NCBI RefSeq assembly: GCF_026914185.1
Contig: NC_070566.1
Coordinates: forward strand, 2,232,001 to 2,296,000
Source: Puccinia triticina
Taxonomy: Eukaryota > Basidiomycota > Pucciniomycetes > Pucciniales > Pucciniaceae
DNA: 64,000 bases
Direction: 5' to 3'
Notes under the pieces: generated by a model
Database searches by the model: none
Told to the model about the DNA's origin: nothing
What the model saw: only the letters and a program-made list of their open reading frames with translations
Translations under genes and position numbers: made by a program
In this document: piece by piece, positions 32,606 to 45,301 of the stretch
Numbering within the stretch: the first letter of the stretch is position 1
Layout of the letters: each line of letters starts with the position of its first letter

Positions 32606-34787
32606 TCAGATGGCCAAAGGCGCGATGGCTTTGTTGAGCTCTTCGGCTTTTTGCTCCGACTCCGGAGCGTGGTTGAAGGCGTCCTCATCTAACAAGAGAT
32701 GAAGCTGGTCAGCAAACCCACGACCATACCACTTCTGCATCGACGTTATCCTGCCACTTACCGCTGACGAACTTGTACAAAACTGGGTTGTCGGACGGCG
32801 TCCAAAAGGTGTGCGTTCTGGCTTGAACACCGTACGAAGTCGGGGTCACCTCAATCAGTTGGCCCCGTCTGATGCTGACTAGGGGAATATCGTGTGCTGG
32901 CAAGACAGAAATCTCGATGTGAGCCGAAGACGAGTTCCCTGTTGTTTGAACAAGGTCTGAAGAGGATCAAACTCACGCGGAAGACCTTTCAAATAGGCGA
33001 ATAGACATCTGATCACACTAGCGTGACCGATGATGAACAAATCTGAGCGATCCCTCTCGACTTCCTGGAGGATGGGTCAAATCAATTATATTGAAATTCA
33101 GACGAAGGCTACCCAGTGGGATGAATGCAGATTGAGGACTCACGAAAATGATTGGCTCTAAGCGAACCGAGAGATCATGATAAGACTCCGCTCTGGGATA
33201 TCGATGAGCATACGGTTCGGTCAACGATTTCTTGTATTCTTCAGGATACTTTTCTTTGATTTCGGCCACGGACATGCCATCAATAACTCCAGGATTGATC
33301 TGCTGACAGAAACAGCGTGGATCAGCTACCATGAACTCAAGCGAGCTAGCTTTTCTGAGTCAGGGCAGGCTGACCTCGTTCATCTGGGATCGCACTAGTA
33401 CTTTGTAGCCCGCTTTGGCCATCGGACCACTTGTTTGGATGCATCGCCGTCTGGAACTGGTCCAAACGGTCAGCCGATTTTCTTTCTCGCCCTCTCGTTT
33501 GACCACTCGACGTCGCTGTCTTAAGAACTTGCACAGTCTTTCAGCATACTCTTCACCGAGCGGGGAAAGCTCGGAGTCCGCCTTGTAAAGGTGCTCGATT
33601 CTCGATGGTCCCGATCGTGCAAACCAAATGGTGCGGTAGGTGTTACTGTCAAATCGTCAAGATGTATTCAATGAGTTGTTGGAACACCGGGAACATTCAA
33701 ACAAGTTACTCAACTGGATTTGCATCAAATAGAACACAATTCGAGATTGCAAGTAACCAGATATGTTGTTCACCTGAAGCCCAAACACCGTTAAAATCTA
33801 CCAGAGCAAATGAGACCATAGAAAAGTTGAAGGTGGACTCAACCACAATTTTTTCCCCAACATTGACTACCTTGACAAAGGGGAAGCTGGGCTGTTCGAT
33901 AGGTTCGTATGATTTCTCGTGGTCTCTGACCCGTTTCCAATAATCGGCAGTCGCAGCCTCTGGATCCCAATTTTTATACTAAGGATATCTCCAAGATCTG
34001 TCAGGTGGCAGATCAGAGGTAGCAGAAAAAAAAAGAAATGGAACCAGCTTACGTCCGGAGAAGAAATTTTCACCGCTTTTATGTTCTTCTCAATGATCTC
34101 GTCTCGGTCGCAAACATTCTCTGGTGGAAACAAGGGTGGCAGCGATCAGAAAATGAGACCAATGAAAAACAGTTGCAAGTTAGTGACAAACCGATAAACA
34201 TCACATGCACGCCTTTCGCTTCGAACTCTTGGCGTAGATGCTGACGGCCCGCTCGAGTTCCATTCTGAGAAAGGGTAAAATTTGCCATGACGAAGAAGCG
34301 TAACGTTAGTATAACCACAGCATTGTACACTGTCACGACCTGGTCCGAAAGGGGCGAACATTTGCGTCGTAGATGGCCACCTGTCCCCCTTGGTGGAAGA
34401 AATCATCAACCAAACGGAGGAGACTTCGCTTAATGTTATCACGCATGACTTTAGTGGCTTCACTCTGACTGCCGTCAGTAGCGAAATAGTCAGCCGGGAG
34501 CTCTTGCGGGTCTCCCATCATCTTTCGACGATGATCACCCAACGAGAACACTTCGGACTTGACCCCGAGCCAGCGTAAGTAGCGCTCGATCGATCGGGAA
34601 ACATGCGTCTTGCCACGCGCCGGTAGTCCGACCACGCAGATGAGAACCAGACCTGTGGTGACGATAGCGAAAAAACACCATTTTGAGCCATTTTTCGTTT
34701 GAGAGGAGAGAAAGACAGGTAAGAACAAAACTGACCGGCATGCCATAGTCTCCCCGAGGCGGTTGTGTATAAAGGTGCTGCCGACAT
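32606..34787 (-). CDS. 6-phosphofructo-2-kinase / fructose-2,6-bisphosphatase with inactive-looking phosphatase site
   Basis: Minus strand; ATG at 34785-34787, exon 1 to 34736, exon 2 34652-34360, then about eight further exons, stop at 32606-32608. The kinase domain shows the P-loop 'GLPARGKTH' and continues through 'LGDHRRKMMG', 'NGTRAGRQHL' and 'ENVCDRDEIIEKNI' to 'WKRVRDHEKSYEPI'. The phosphatase-like domain has 'FARSGPSR', 'SELSPLGEEYAERL', 'LTVWTSSRRRCIQTS', 'INPGVIDGMSVAEI', 'YPRAESYHDLSVRLEPI' and 'FIIGHASVIRCLFAYL', ending with 'IPLVSI' and 'EVTPTSYG'. The enzyme makes, and in bifunctional forms removes, fructose-2,6-bisphosphate, the cytosolic activator of glycolysis. The phospho-accepting His of the RHG motif is Ser here (codon 33612-33614), as known for the kinase-only yeast Pfk26, so kinase-only function is inferred. 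The last ~25 residues are acidic. No frame damage seen. Confidence 0.9.
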
Positions 34788-37469
34788 TACCAAGACCCGC
34801 GGTGAGTGTAGATGTAATGAAGAGACAGGATGGTCAGCAACGAGTATGTTTCAGGTATATATGGCAATATGCGATGTGAAATGGATCAAAGTGGGCCGAG
34901 GGGAAGGCTAAATAGGAAACCAATTGGCCTGTTGGATTCGATTGGGAATCAGATAGAATACATATGAGGGATTTACTGATGAGAAAGTATGAAATGAATT
35001 AGGTTGGCCACGACGGACGAACGGGCCAACAACTGCCTGTATGGCAGTGGCAAGAGAGCTTATGTAGGTACACCAAGTCAGACTAGACGGCTGAGCTGCG
35101 GTCTACGCCTGAGGAGATAGACTCCAGCCGATCAGGATTCGTCATCTTGGTGGACATGAAAGCAGACGGGAGTCTACCGGCTACGTAAGCGGGACTCTTC
35201 TGCACTATTGTCAAAATAGGTCGTCTGGGCGAGAGAACAGATGCTAGATCAAGGTCCCGCGACCAACGTCTGATAGAGAGTTCTGCTCGGAACGGGGCCG
35301 AGAGGAAGAGCGGCAAGATGCTTGGGATCAAGCTTGGAGGAGCAGTTGAGGATCGGCTTGATTGTGGACACGCCCATCCATCATTCCTCAGTCAGGGGCA
35401 CACATTTTAGCAAAAATGAGAAAGCGAACAAGAAACCCAAGTATGGATGGCCCACAGCAGAGAAAAGGAGCATTATAGTTTGTTTGAAAAAAATAAAAAT
35501 AAAAAATACAACAATCTAGTGCCTATCGTCTCTCAAATATATGAAGACGGTCACCGGGTTTGGGCACTAAAAGAACGGATGTTCTGGTAGGCCATTTTGG
35601 CGGCACGGTAGGATGAATGCAAGCCAATCGATAGATATGAACTATTCAGGCTAGCCAAGATGGCTCATGGTCACTGCAGTGTGCTCTTGTCAAGTGAGGA
35701 GCTGTTTCTGTAGTCCTGCAGACCTTGAGGGGGCATTGGGTGAGATCGTCGAAGGGAATATCTGAACGAGCACTTACCAGCCATGTTAGGGTGAGAGAAG
35801 CTCAGCAGATGGGTGCCAGGAATCGACCGCGAGGGGGCCGAGGGAGGTGTTGTCTCGAGGAAGAGAGTCAGATGCGAGGAAGAGTTGAACGGGAGCTCGG
35901 CCACAGGTTTTGTATCGCCTCATCAGCCCTCACGGGGCTTGACGGGGACTCTACCTCGTAAATCCACAATGACAACACCAATCAACCACATTTATAATCC
36001 GATCTACAAAATCGCCGATCCTGCGGATATGTAGAGTCCACAGATATCACCTGCCGTAAATCGACCTCACACTCTTAACAACGCTGCCGCTGGGGGACTG
36101 GCGGGCGGGCCAAAAGAGCGGCCCGTGGTTACGCGATGGATGTAAAATGTGCGTCTTCAGATAAAAATACGTTTTTTCACAAGGCCTACCCTGGTCAGCC
36201 CAAAAGCGACATTTGTGCTGTCGGAGATGAAGCTGAGCCCGAAAACCCACTGGCGCGGATGATGAGCTGAGCGGTAATGAGCCTGAAAAAATCTATTCAG
36301 AATCCAGATGAAAGGTAAACATGAGGGGCAGCAGAGCCACCATCAGATACAAGTGAAGGGAAAAAGCTTACAACAACAGTTCTTCGTCAAGTCTTGAAGT
36401 CTTGCAGTTGTTCCCTAGGAACATCATCAAAAATATCTTTGTCAATTGGGTTTAATTGCTGCTTGTGACCCTTTTTCTATTCTGACCTTCAGTTCCAGCA
36501 TTTAGAGGACTACATACTGCTCTCCTTCCTCTTGATTCTCGAATAGTGGATATTTCGATCAGAGAGTTGGAAAGTCATCTATGTTTGCATTTTGTGAGTT
36601 GACCGACAGACTATGTAGTTTGCCCCTCTTAATGACGAGTCCCATCCCACTGGCCATCCTTGATGCCAATCGCCGAAACTTCAATTGCCTTCTGCGTTTG
36701 GGTTGAACCTCTTTACGGCTCCCCATATAAACAGTCGGCTCAACTTCCTGTCGGCCTGCAGACTCTGAACTTTATTATTCTTTTCATTGACGAAGCGTCT
36801 TCTTTCTCGCCAGTACTCCGACTCCTCAAACTCGGAACTGCTCGGACCATGACGTTAGTGTAGTTTTAGTCACCAAAACAGATGTCTTCTATCTTAATTG
36901 ACTCTCTTCTGACCTCTGGTTCGATTTGCTTGGTTTTCCAACAACATTCGCCGATATATAACTGTCATTCGCTGAGTCCCTCCAGGTGTCTTCTCGAAGG
37001 GAAGCTTCCACAACTCAGACTGATTTTGTAGTTCTCACAGCTCTCGACGATTCAGCTCCTCTTGAAAGCGCACAGCCAGTCAGAGCTGGTTCCCCTTTTG
37101 GAAAACTGCTGCCTTTGCCGCAGATCATACACATCCCGACCGGGACCGACCATAGACCATTATCATACAGAAAAATAGAAAGCTGTACGACTACAGCTGG
37201 ACATCCGGTTTCAAAGATAGAGACCTTCGACCTTGTTTGAACAACTTTCACACCCTGTTATCACCCGACGGAATGAGATCGACCCGCTGAGGCTGAGGAA
37301 CCACCACACAAACAAAGGAGCTAAAAGCTGGATTGGATGGATCATATCGCCCAATCTGTTTCTTCTCCCGCATCGCTCATCCCCCCCGGTACCTCCCGCT
37401 CCACCTCCAGTCTCATTACCATCATCAGGGATCGACAGTTTCAGTGTTGTACCCAGGCTCAGCACCGCC
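34788..37469. other. Intergenic between divergent genes
   Basis: PFK-2 is transcribed to the left and the FUSC-like gene to the right, so both promoters should lie here. Short open frames (for example 35725-35961 and 36986-37240) have no recognisable product. The last ~150 bp resemble the sequence upstream of the second FUSC gene (62650-62797). Confidence 0.55.
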
Positions 37470-40400
37470 ATGAGGAACATGTCCTTCCAGCACACCAAAT
37501 CCCTCGTTGTCAGCTCATTTAACCGCGTCAGGAAGTCAAGAAATACCATCCCCGTGCTTAAAGGTCTGTCGAGCTAATCTGTTCAGTCGATTCATTACAT
37601 CTCAACACTACGTGCGTCAGACATGTTGCTTAAGGGCAAATAATGTTGCCCTCTGAATTCAAAAGAATTGCTGCAGATTGCTCAAGCAAGGGTTGCATTG
37701 GCAGAGCAAATGCTGCAGCAGCCAACTCTCCGCCTTGATTAATTGAGCCACTCACCCGCACCAAGGCGCATGTTAAATCACTTACTCTGCTGGGAATTAC
37801 GTCTAAAGCTGACCTAAATAATAATTGAACATTCTTCTAGGAACATTATCATATTTGCTTTTCTTTATCCTGTTCTTCCTGAAACCCTTTCAGCGCTTAT
37901 TTCCAAACCCGATAACGGGAAGCAGTGCCGTATTGATAACCATTGTTGGTAAGTTTTATTCATCTCATCTCTTTTTTGGTTCTTGCGGAGTTGCGAATCC
38001 CTCTGCCCTCATTATGAGAAACTGGCTAATAGTATAACTCTATCGGATCATAATTATCTTCTGTAGGCTTTCCCGGATGGTCAGTTGACGCATGCTTAGA
38101 CACGCTCTTCCTTGGTATGCTCGGGGCCGGAATAGGAGGGGTCAATTACCTTATCCTAGGCCAACTGGCTCCCTATCCCGTTGCCCAAGCGGTCGTGTTT
38201 TTTCCAATTCTTTACAGTAAGTGAACCTTAAGTTGTTCTCTCAGTAATCAGTTCCAAGCCACTCTTACTTCTGTCACTGAATGTTGAATGGCTTTATAAT
38301 GTCACGACCAGTTTTCGCTATCATCAAGACGAAGAATCCCAAATATCTCGTCTTGTCATTGATTTGCATTTCCATGAGTTGGAATGGTGTCTACAACTCC
38401 ACCTCAAGCCCCAATCGACAATATTCACCCGAATTGTTAGAAAGCTACCTCCAAACTTATGCCTGGGCTGCTGCGATAGTCGTTTTCGTTAACGTTTTCG
38501 TACTCCCTCATTCAAGTGAAGCAGTTAGGTCCTTTTTCTTATCCTCCAACAAGTGATTTCCTCAATTCAAGATATTGCGCCTTCGAGTTTGATTCGACGT
38601 TTCTGGAAACCATCCAATCCACAGGAACTTCGGACAACCCTTGTTCACTCCATCGACCATATCCGAACGCTGGCCTTCCTAATTAAAAAGACGTATTGGT
38701 GCACAATCACCGATGAAGAATCCAAGGTTCGGGATAACTTGGTTCAATCAATCCGGGCGGATTTTCACATCTTGCAAGCCAAACTAAATCGGACGTTCCT
38801 ACGGATCACATATTCGAAATGGTCAGGGGACGATTACAAGAAAATGGTACAGCTCACCAAATCGATGCAACAATCTTTGATCTCGACTCATTCCAACTTG
38901 AACAATATGAAGCAATCTGAAGCCAAGATTTTTATCGATCAAGTCATGGCAACAGGATACGTAAATTCGGACCTGCTACGGAAGTATGTCTATGTGGGCC
39001 TCACAGAAGTCCAGAGAGAGCTAGCTTTAGGATCCGAATCAGCCCCATTTGCGCTTAAGGAGATGGAGTTGCTGAAAGATATTAGCATTGAACGCCTTTC
39101 AAAAAGTGAACCACAACCGTCCGCCTATTCCAGGCCTCGAGTTTACACAATAGGTCACGCCATCGGAAGAAATCCAGCAGCTCAAGCAGCTTCCGCCGAA
39201 CTGACGGATATGCAAAACCAAATTGCGCTCGAGATATCGGAACCTCAAGCAACTGCTGCGTCCCATCAATCTCCCGGAGATCGGGAAAGTCCTTCTACGA
39301 ACTGCTATTCACCGAACAATTATGATTTTACTGCGCTTGCCTATCAAACCACACCGGCGAGTCTGCCGAACAGGGCACAGTCTGCCCAGGTGAATTTCTC
39401 GATTCGTCAGCACTGGAACAACTCGCAAATGCTTCAACACGAGGTCATCGGCCAAATCTATCAATCGGGAAAAATTTATCATCCTCGAGAACCATTGCTT
39501 ATCGACTCGATTACCACTGCATTCAGAAGGGATTTCTTGGCAAGTGAACATTGCGATGATAACGGAAGACATCATTCCGAGATCATCAGCACTGCATACA
39601 AACATTCGTCCCTCCTTCAACCAATCTTATCTCCAGTCGATGGTCTATCCCGAGATCCATCTCACGAAGAGTTCTCCGGAACATTCGAAAAAACACAGCT
39701 GAATGAGTATAACAATGACGAGTTACAGCGCTCCTTACTCAGGACATTCTCGCATTCGTACATCATGGGCATGTTTCTCGAGGACCTCATTGAGCTGAGG
39801 GAATTCGTCATGGGCACACAAGGTGACGGAAATCCTCGGCGGAAGAAGTTTCATACCACTTTCTGGTTACCCCTGAAAGCGCGTCTCGGCTGTCGGATCC
39901 AACGCCACTCAGCAAATGATCCCAGATTGTCGACTGATCAAAGCCCCGAGGAAGAAATGTCGATGCGAGAAGCGCTTGAAACACTGAAGGGCAAGCAATA
40001 TGTACCAATCAAGATGCCTCTATTCGAACGCGTCCTTCTGATTGAAAAGCTGCTAAGGAGCCCCGACAGTATCTGTGCATTCAAAGTGGCATGTGCGGTC
40101 ACCACGCTTGCGGTACTGTATTGGTGCGACTCAACGCGCGAATTCGCGCAGAAATACAACCTCAACACGGCCGTAATCACCCTAGTCGTCTCCATCACTC
40201 CTACCTTAGGGCAGAGTTGGTTGAGCTTCACGCTGCAGATCAGTGGACAAGGAATGGGTTTGCTATATGGAATGATGTGAGTCGAATTGCCCCAGATCTA
40301 CCATGTCGTTGACTTAGGCCTCGCACTCTGTCCCCTTGTTACTCCGCTGAAACCTGCTGGCCCGCTTTTTCGATGATCATCAATTTTAGCGCGTTAGAAG

Positions 40401-42003
40401 TCTTCAAAAACGTCGGAGGTTACAAGTACAATCCGTATGGGATAATCGCCGCGATGGCTCTGTTTGCAGTACCGATGAATTTTGTACTCTACACGAATCC
40501 GAAGCTTTTTGTCATGTCCCTTTTGGCAATGAATTCTGCCGGAACCCTAGTTTATCCGATCTATCTAAACCAGAGTATCCCGTATGATTCGCCTCCTTAC
40601 CGGATGGGTAAAAGTCTCACTTCGCTGGCAATTGCCATCGGCATCGTAACCTTCCTCCAGCTCTTTGTCTTGAGGAATCCGGCTCGAAGGACGCTGCGGA
40701 AGGCGATGGCTAAGGTGATGAAGGCCAACACAGCATATACAGTCATCTTACAGGCTTATGTTTCGTCAAGTTGAGTCGATTGGAATGACCTCAGATCAGA
40801 CCGTGGATTTCTTGAAACTTATGCGCTTCAATCTTTGCCCTGGCCCTACAACGCATGTTAGCCATACCAATTGATCCTAGTCATCGACCATCGGCGAAAG
40901 CGATCCAGAGAGTTGCCAAAGATTTGACGAAGCGAGAAGCTCGTATTCAAGCCGACATCACCGCGCTGATGCCTTTGATGAAGTGAGGGAGGGGTTCAAT
41001 CAGCTTTACTGTACAAATCTGCGATCAGGATTTGTTCATGTGTTCCTTTGTTATCTTCACTTGTATTTCACAGATTTGCAAGTGTCGAGCCGGCCTTTGG
41101 CAAGCCTTTTCATGCAGCCGAGTATCTGAAAATCGCCAGGTAAGTAGCAAACACACCCCAAGGCTTGCAGTTAAGAGCTATATGTATGAACTGACATTGA
41201 TGCCTTCTCTGTTCACTCAGAGCCAACCAATTGATTTTGGGTGAGTATCAAGAAAATAACTCATGAACACAGAAGACGTCCTGACTCGGGTCCTTGACTA
41301 AACATTGCTCTTCAGATCGAAATCGTGATGCTCGCATTGCGATCGGAACAAGACCTTTGCCCACGAGAATCATGACCGAGTTTGTCGAAAAGCTGGCACC
41401 CTACCGACGTCCAACACTGTCCCGGATCAAGACTTCGTTGTATCTCTGTACATCCACTCTCCAATCGAAGGTACATCAAAATCCCTTTCTGGCACTTCAA
41501 AGTTCTTCCATGGAATCCACAACCCGTCGGATAGATTCCCGGACAGGCTAACTAACAAAAACATTACTGTAAACAATCTAGTTTCCTTTACCCGAGATTT
41601 ACAATGTCGCTGGTAACCAGGAATTCGGCCAGGAAATCATACACGATGCATTGGTTTTGGCTTGTCGATTGGCAAGCTCACCGGAAGGCTTACAGCTAGT
41701 CAAAAGCAAAGAACTGACACGGTATTGTAAGATTCATACATCCTCCTGTTTGCTTCTTCAAGGAGTTTCTCCTTTCTAGGGCCTAGCTACTTGTGTCTGA
41801 CTGAAGGTTCATTTTGGATGGGACACAGGGCTTTATCTATCTAGTATTAATAGTGGGTTTGCGCAACTCGAGTGCATTCAAGAATCCGCGTAAGTGGGGG
41901 TTGAACTTAGCAAACCGTCTTTCTTTATCTGCCAAGAATCTTCATCGAAATGCAACACAAACTCGCTAAACCTTTGCCCTCGGCCTTGCTTTTGCCGATT
42001 TGA
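37470..42003 (+). CDS. FUSC/ArAE-2 family membrane protein, Bre4-like (copy 1)
   Basis: Thirteen exons give 1076 aa: 37470-37563, 37841-37948, 38067-38216, 38312-38523, 38625-40276, 40390-40769, 40862-40982, 41074-41139, 41221-41240, 41316-41470, 41582-41726, 41829-41889, 41937-42003; all phases agree. The N-terminal half has about six membrane segments ('YLLFFILFFLKPFQRLF', 'TLFLGMLGAGIGGVNYLIL', 'AAAIVVFVNVFVLPHSSEA'). A ~450-residue cytosolic region follows, then a second membrane block ('AFKVACAVTTLAVLYWCD', 'NTAVITLVVSITPTLGQSW', 'YNPYGIIAAMALFAVPMNF') and a helical C-terminal domain. This is the layout of fungal Bre4 / putative ER transporter proteins related to aromatic acid exporters and FUSC. 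Substrate unknown. The last exon may carry a 1-nt deletion near 41986: shifting frame there would continue into 'FADLITYAKTERR', a family-like ending. A paralogue starts at 62798. Confidence 0.85.
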
Positions 42004-42551
42004 TTACCTATGCCAAAACAGAAAGAAGATCTTCGGGAGGCTCGAGGATGAGACATTCAATTACTATCAAGAAGTTTCTTAGAGTTTCATCCACATTCAT
42101 CATTCAAATCAATCCTTTGATTCGTTTTTCAGGGTCTCCGTATCTGAGGCTTCAACATTTTGGTTTATTCCGTAGAAAGAGTGCCTGCAATTGTTTCCGG
42201 TTCATTGGTATCATTATGTCCCCTTTTTCCGGATCAACTCCTTACAGCCTCTGATTACAAACCAGGATAGCCAATCAACAGTTTTCTCTGTCCGGTAGTC
42301 TTGTTTTTATTTCTGCATCTTATTTATTTAACTACTTGGTAACTGTCCTTAAATGTTGTATATATTGTAGGTTGTATTTGTAGACGGTTTCACTAATTTC
42401 AAAATTGTATCAGGAATCTTCATAATACTGTGTCTTGGCATCAATTGTTCATTGGTGATATTTCAAATTGCAAATTAAACTTCTAGACTCTAGAAATGTT
42501 TGGATTGTGTTACAATTTTTATGATTTTTGCCTTTACATACTTGCTTTGAT
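42004..42551. other. 3' flank of FUSC copy 1, no gene
   Basis: AT-rich sequence. The first ~80 bp may be former coding sequence if the frameshift at 41986 is real. Nothing else recognised. Confidence 0.5.
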
Positions 42552-42554
42552 AAT

Positions 42555-42818
42555 GGAGGACTTGCCGCCGATCTGGACTGCCAGATTAATTCAGATTTTG
42601 CAGGGGAATCTAGGTCCCCGAAGATCCCCGAAGTGATCCCCCTGCAAACTCTGAAATTCCAGATCTATTCAAAATTGACTTCCCGCCGATCTGGAAACCC
42701 ACATTTTCCCAGATTTTGCAGGGAAATCTAGGCAGATCTAGGATTTGGGACAATAAATCCCAGATTTCCCCGCAAAATCTAGAAAAATCTGAGTTCCCAG
42801 ATTGACAGGAAGTCCTCC
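42555..42818. mobile_element. MITE of the GGAGGACTT family, 264 bp
   Basis: Ends GGAGGACTT/AGTCCTCC with flanking AAT (42552-42554 and 42819-42821). It contains two partial copies of the CAGATTTTGCAGGGRAATCT block seen once at 31771, so it may derive from an internal duplication. Confidence 0.75.
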
Positions 42819-42956
42819 AATGAGTACATATTTTGGCTTCTCAGTTTATTAGTTTGGTTTGCCCTCTGCACAGACAACTTATACAAAACAGGCTTCTCTT
42901 ACAATATCAGAGGTTTTCAACATTGAAAATCATCTCCCCAGCAAGACCGTAACCAC

Positions 42957-43068
42957 CACTGTGAAAAAAACTCAAGAAACTACTGCCAGTTGACATGCAA
43001 TATTACAAATGCGCCTTTGTAATATTGCATGTCAACTGGCAGCAGTTTCTTGAGTTTTTTTCACAGTG
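42957..43068. mobile_element. Almost perfect 112-bp hairpin MITE
   Basis: The arms (starting CACTGTGAAAAAAACTC) are inverted copies over ~53 bp with a loop of only a few bases and almost no mismatch. The end is related to that of the element at 61204. No target duplication could be assigned. Confidence 0.8.
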
Positions 43069-44430
43069 TTGGAAGTAGTCATTTGTCAACACCTGAGAAC
43101 CAAGGATGTTCTTGAGTGTTGGATTCTTTGGGTTGTTTGATCAATTGTCTGTAGGCCAGGAATTGGGCCCAGACAATTGGTGGTCCTTGGGACAAATCTA
43201 CCGGTCAGAAGTTTGTTATCGGACATCTTTTGAGGTATGACGAGAGGCTTTTGAGGAAGGGTGATAAGGGGAAAGGAAGAAATACGGGGGGAAAAGCAAA
43301 AAAAAAAAAACAGGATTGAAGAAAAGAAGCGGGCGGGACGGATTGCTAAGGTTGAGGATCAAGAACTTGAGGGATAAAAAAGTCCCTACCAACTTTTCAG
43401 CTTGTATTGCTAAGCTTTGAGATGAGACCAACCTTGGTTGTGTGGTTTTGGTTGATCAGACCAGTGTAAACACCTGCAAAGTGTTTGCTGCACGATACAA
43501 GGTTCCAATGTCTAGCTCTAGCTCTACTCAAAACTCCTAAGTGGCTATTACGGTTCTTGCTTATTGGTGATGTGAGATTTGTCGGTTGGATGTTTGGAGA
43601 ATAGAGCAAGAGAGGAAAAAAAAAACGGCTTGCCAGCGGACTACTGTGGCTTGTCAAATGTGAGTGACTACGGGGCTCTTCCTGATGGTGGACTACTGGT
43701 TGGATTTCTTGTCCTTTGCCGGTTACAGATGGTAAAAAAAAACAAGCTACTCTAGTGAGATAGGCTCATAACCTGTTAAGAGTGAAGCTTGCAATAATGG
43801 ATGATTTTCTCATGAAGGTAGGAAATCACACTTTATAGTCTATGTACAAACATCTGTGACATGTGTTGTAGTCAAGATATAGGACTATTTCCCAAACATG
43901 ATGGCGCTGATTGGGGGATTTAACACACAGATGCTTGAACCAGAGACAAATGATTCTTGGCCTCTAGAGCCTGGGGTTTAATATTGACAGCAATTCCATT
44001 TGAGTGATGATTCTTGTATGGAAAACCTCCATACATCACTTTTGCATACTGTGAAAACCCATTCATTAACCTTTCCACATAGGACCTTAAATGAGAGGCA
44101 ATGGTCATTAATTGGTGTCTATACTTTGCCCCTTCCCACACCAAATTTAAGTCTGACTGATCCACCAATGGATGTGTTAATGGTTTATCTGCTTGCTATC
44201 TAGATTGAATTTCTTCAGATCAAAATCCACAATGCATGTTTCACTTGTTACAAATCACAAGACAAAACTTCCCAAGTCATAATCAAACTGCGCAACAATG
44301 AATCACCAATGCTTGGCTCACGTTAACTGAAGATTACCCTTCCTATCACCTCCATCTGGCCCCTAACTCAATTTTTACTCAAAAGGAATAATAGAATGTG
44401 ATGGTTCTTGGTCTTCAGGGTTTTAAAACC
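43069..44430. other. No gene recognised
   Basis: A minus-strand open frame at 43920-44168 (82 codons) looks protein-like ('YRHQLMTIASHLRSYVERLM') but I recognise no family; a transposon relic is possible. If the Helitron-like end at 44459 is real, part of this stretch is its body. Confidence 0.4.
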
Positions 44431-44459
44431 TGCAGCGGCGCAGCGGCCTTGACCTCTAG
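44431..44459 (+). mobile_element. Helitron-like 3' terminus, CTAG followed by T
   Basis: The 29-bp end matches the one at 8716 (minus strand) with few differences. The hairpin stem has one changed base (GCGGC facing GCGGC). CTAG ends at 44459 and T follows. The body would extend to the left; its 5' end was not found. Confidence 0.45.
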
Positions 44460-45194
44460 TAGAATGATCTAAAGTAACAATAAAAACTCTCTTCCATAGA
44501 GAATTACTGACAGCCAACTTACATAATAGTGGAGAAGGGATTCAATCAAGCAGACTTGATGGAGTGGACTTTGTTGTTGTTCATGAGCTCACAACCTGTT
44601 GAATTAAAGAGCAATGCTGTAGCCAACATTATCCAAGGTATTTATTGGGTGGTGCTGCATATCAAATTGTTCTTCCAATACCCAACAAAAGCAGTATCAC
44701 AGATTGTATTGGAAAGCCAATAAAATACAGTGGTATTGTGTTGGTAAAAATATGTCTTTTCTGGGTGATGTGGATAAAATCCAATCACTCATCCCAGCAA
44801 TACATCTTGTATTGGATTGTATTGGTGCTCTGATACAAGCTATTCCAATATGATACCATTACCTTGTATTGTGCTAAAAAACAATCCAATGCCAAAACAT
44901 GTATTGGACTGTTACAATATTGCACTACAAAATAATGCAGGAGCTCCACTAACAAATAGACCATAGTGGTAATGTATGCAAGGGTTTTTCACAGTATGAT
45001 AGCACAGCTAGTGCAGTGTTAGCACAAATCTGCTTCAAACTTTGGCTTGCCAGAAACAGCAGGGTTTTGGGTCTTTTAGTTCTATGTCAATTCCTGACAA
45101 CTAGACTTTCTGATAACTGATGTGGTGTTTTATCAGACAAGTACTGCATTGGTCCAAATTGAGATTTTTTGGTTCAAACACAGGAATTCAACCT
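44460..45194. other. No gene recognised
   Basis: AT-rich with repeated GTATTG/CAATAC motifs between 44640 and 44930. It could be the body of the Helitron-like element that ends at 45223. Confidence 0.4.
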
Positions 45195-45223
45195 TGCAGC
45201 GGCAAAGCCGCCTTGGCCTCCAG
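45195..45223 (+). mobile_element. Helitron-like 3' terminus, CCAG followed by T
   Basis: Hairpin GCGGC-AAA-GCCGC, then 8 nt, then CCAG and T. It is the third copy of the ~29-bp terminus. The final CTRR is degenerate (CCAG). Confidence 0.45.
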
Positions 45224-45301
45224 TATTTCCTAAAGTTTTGTAAATTTCAATTTTGAACCAGCCCCCTATTGTGAACAGGATCAAGTCCCACAATAAATAT
45301 T

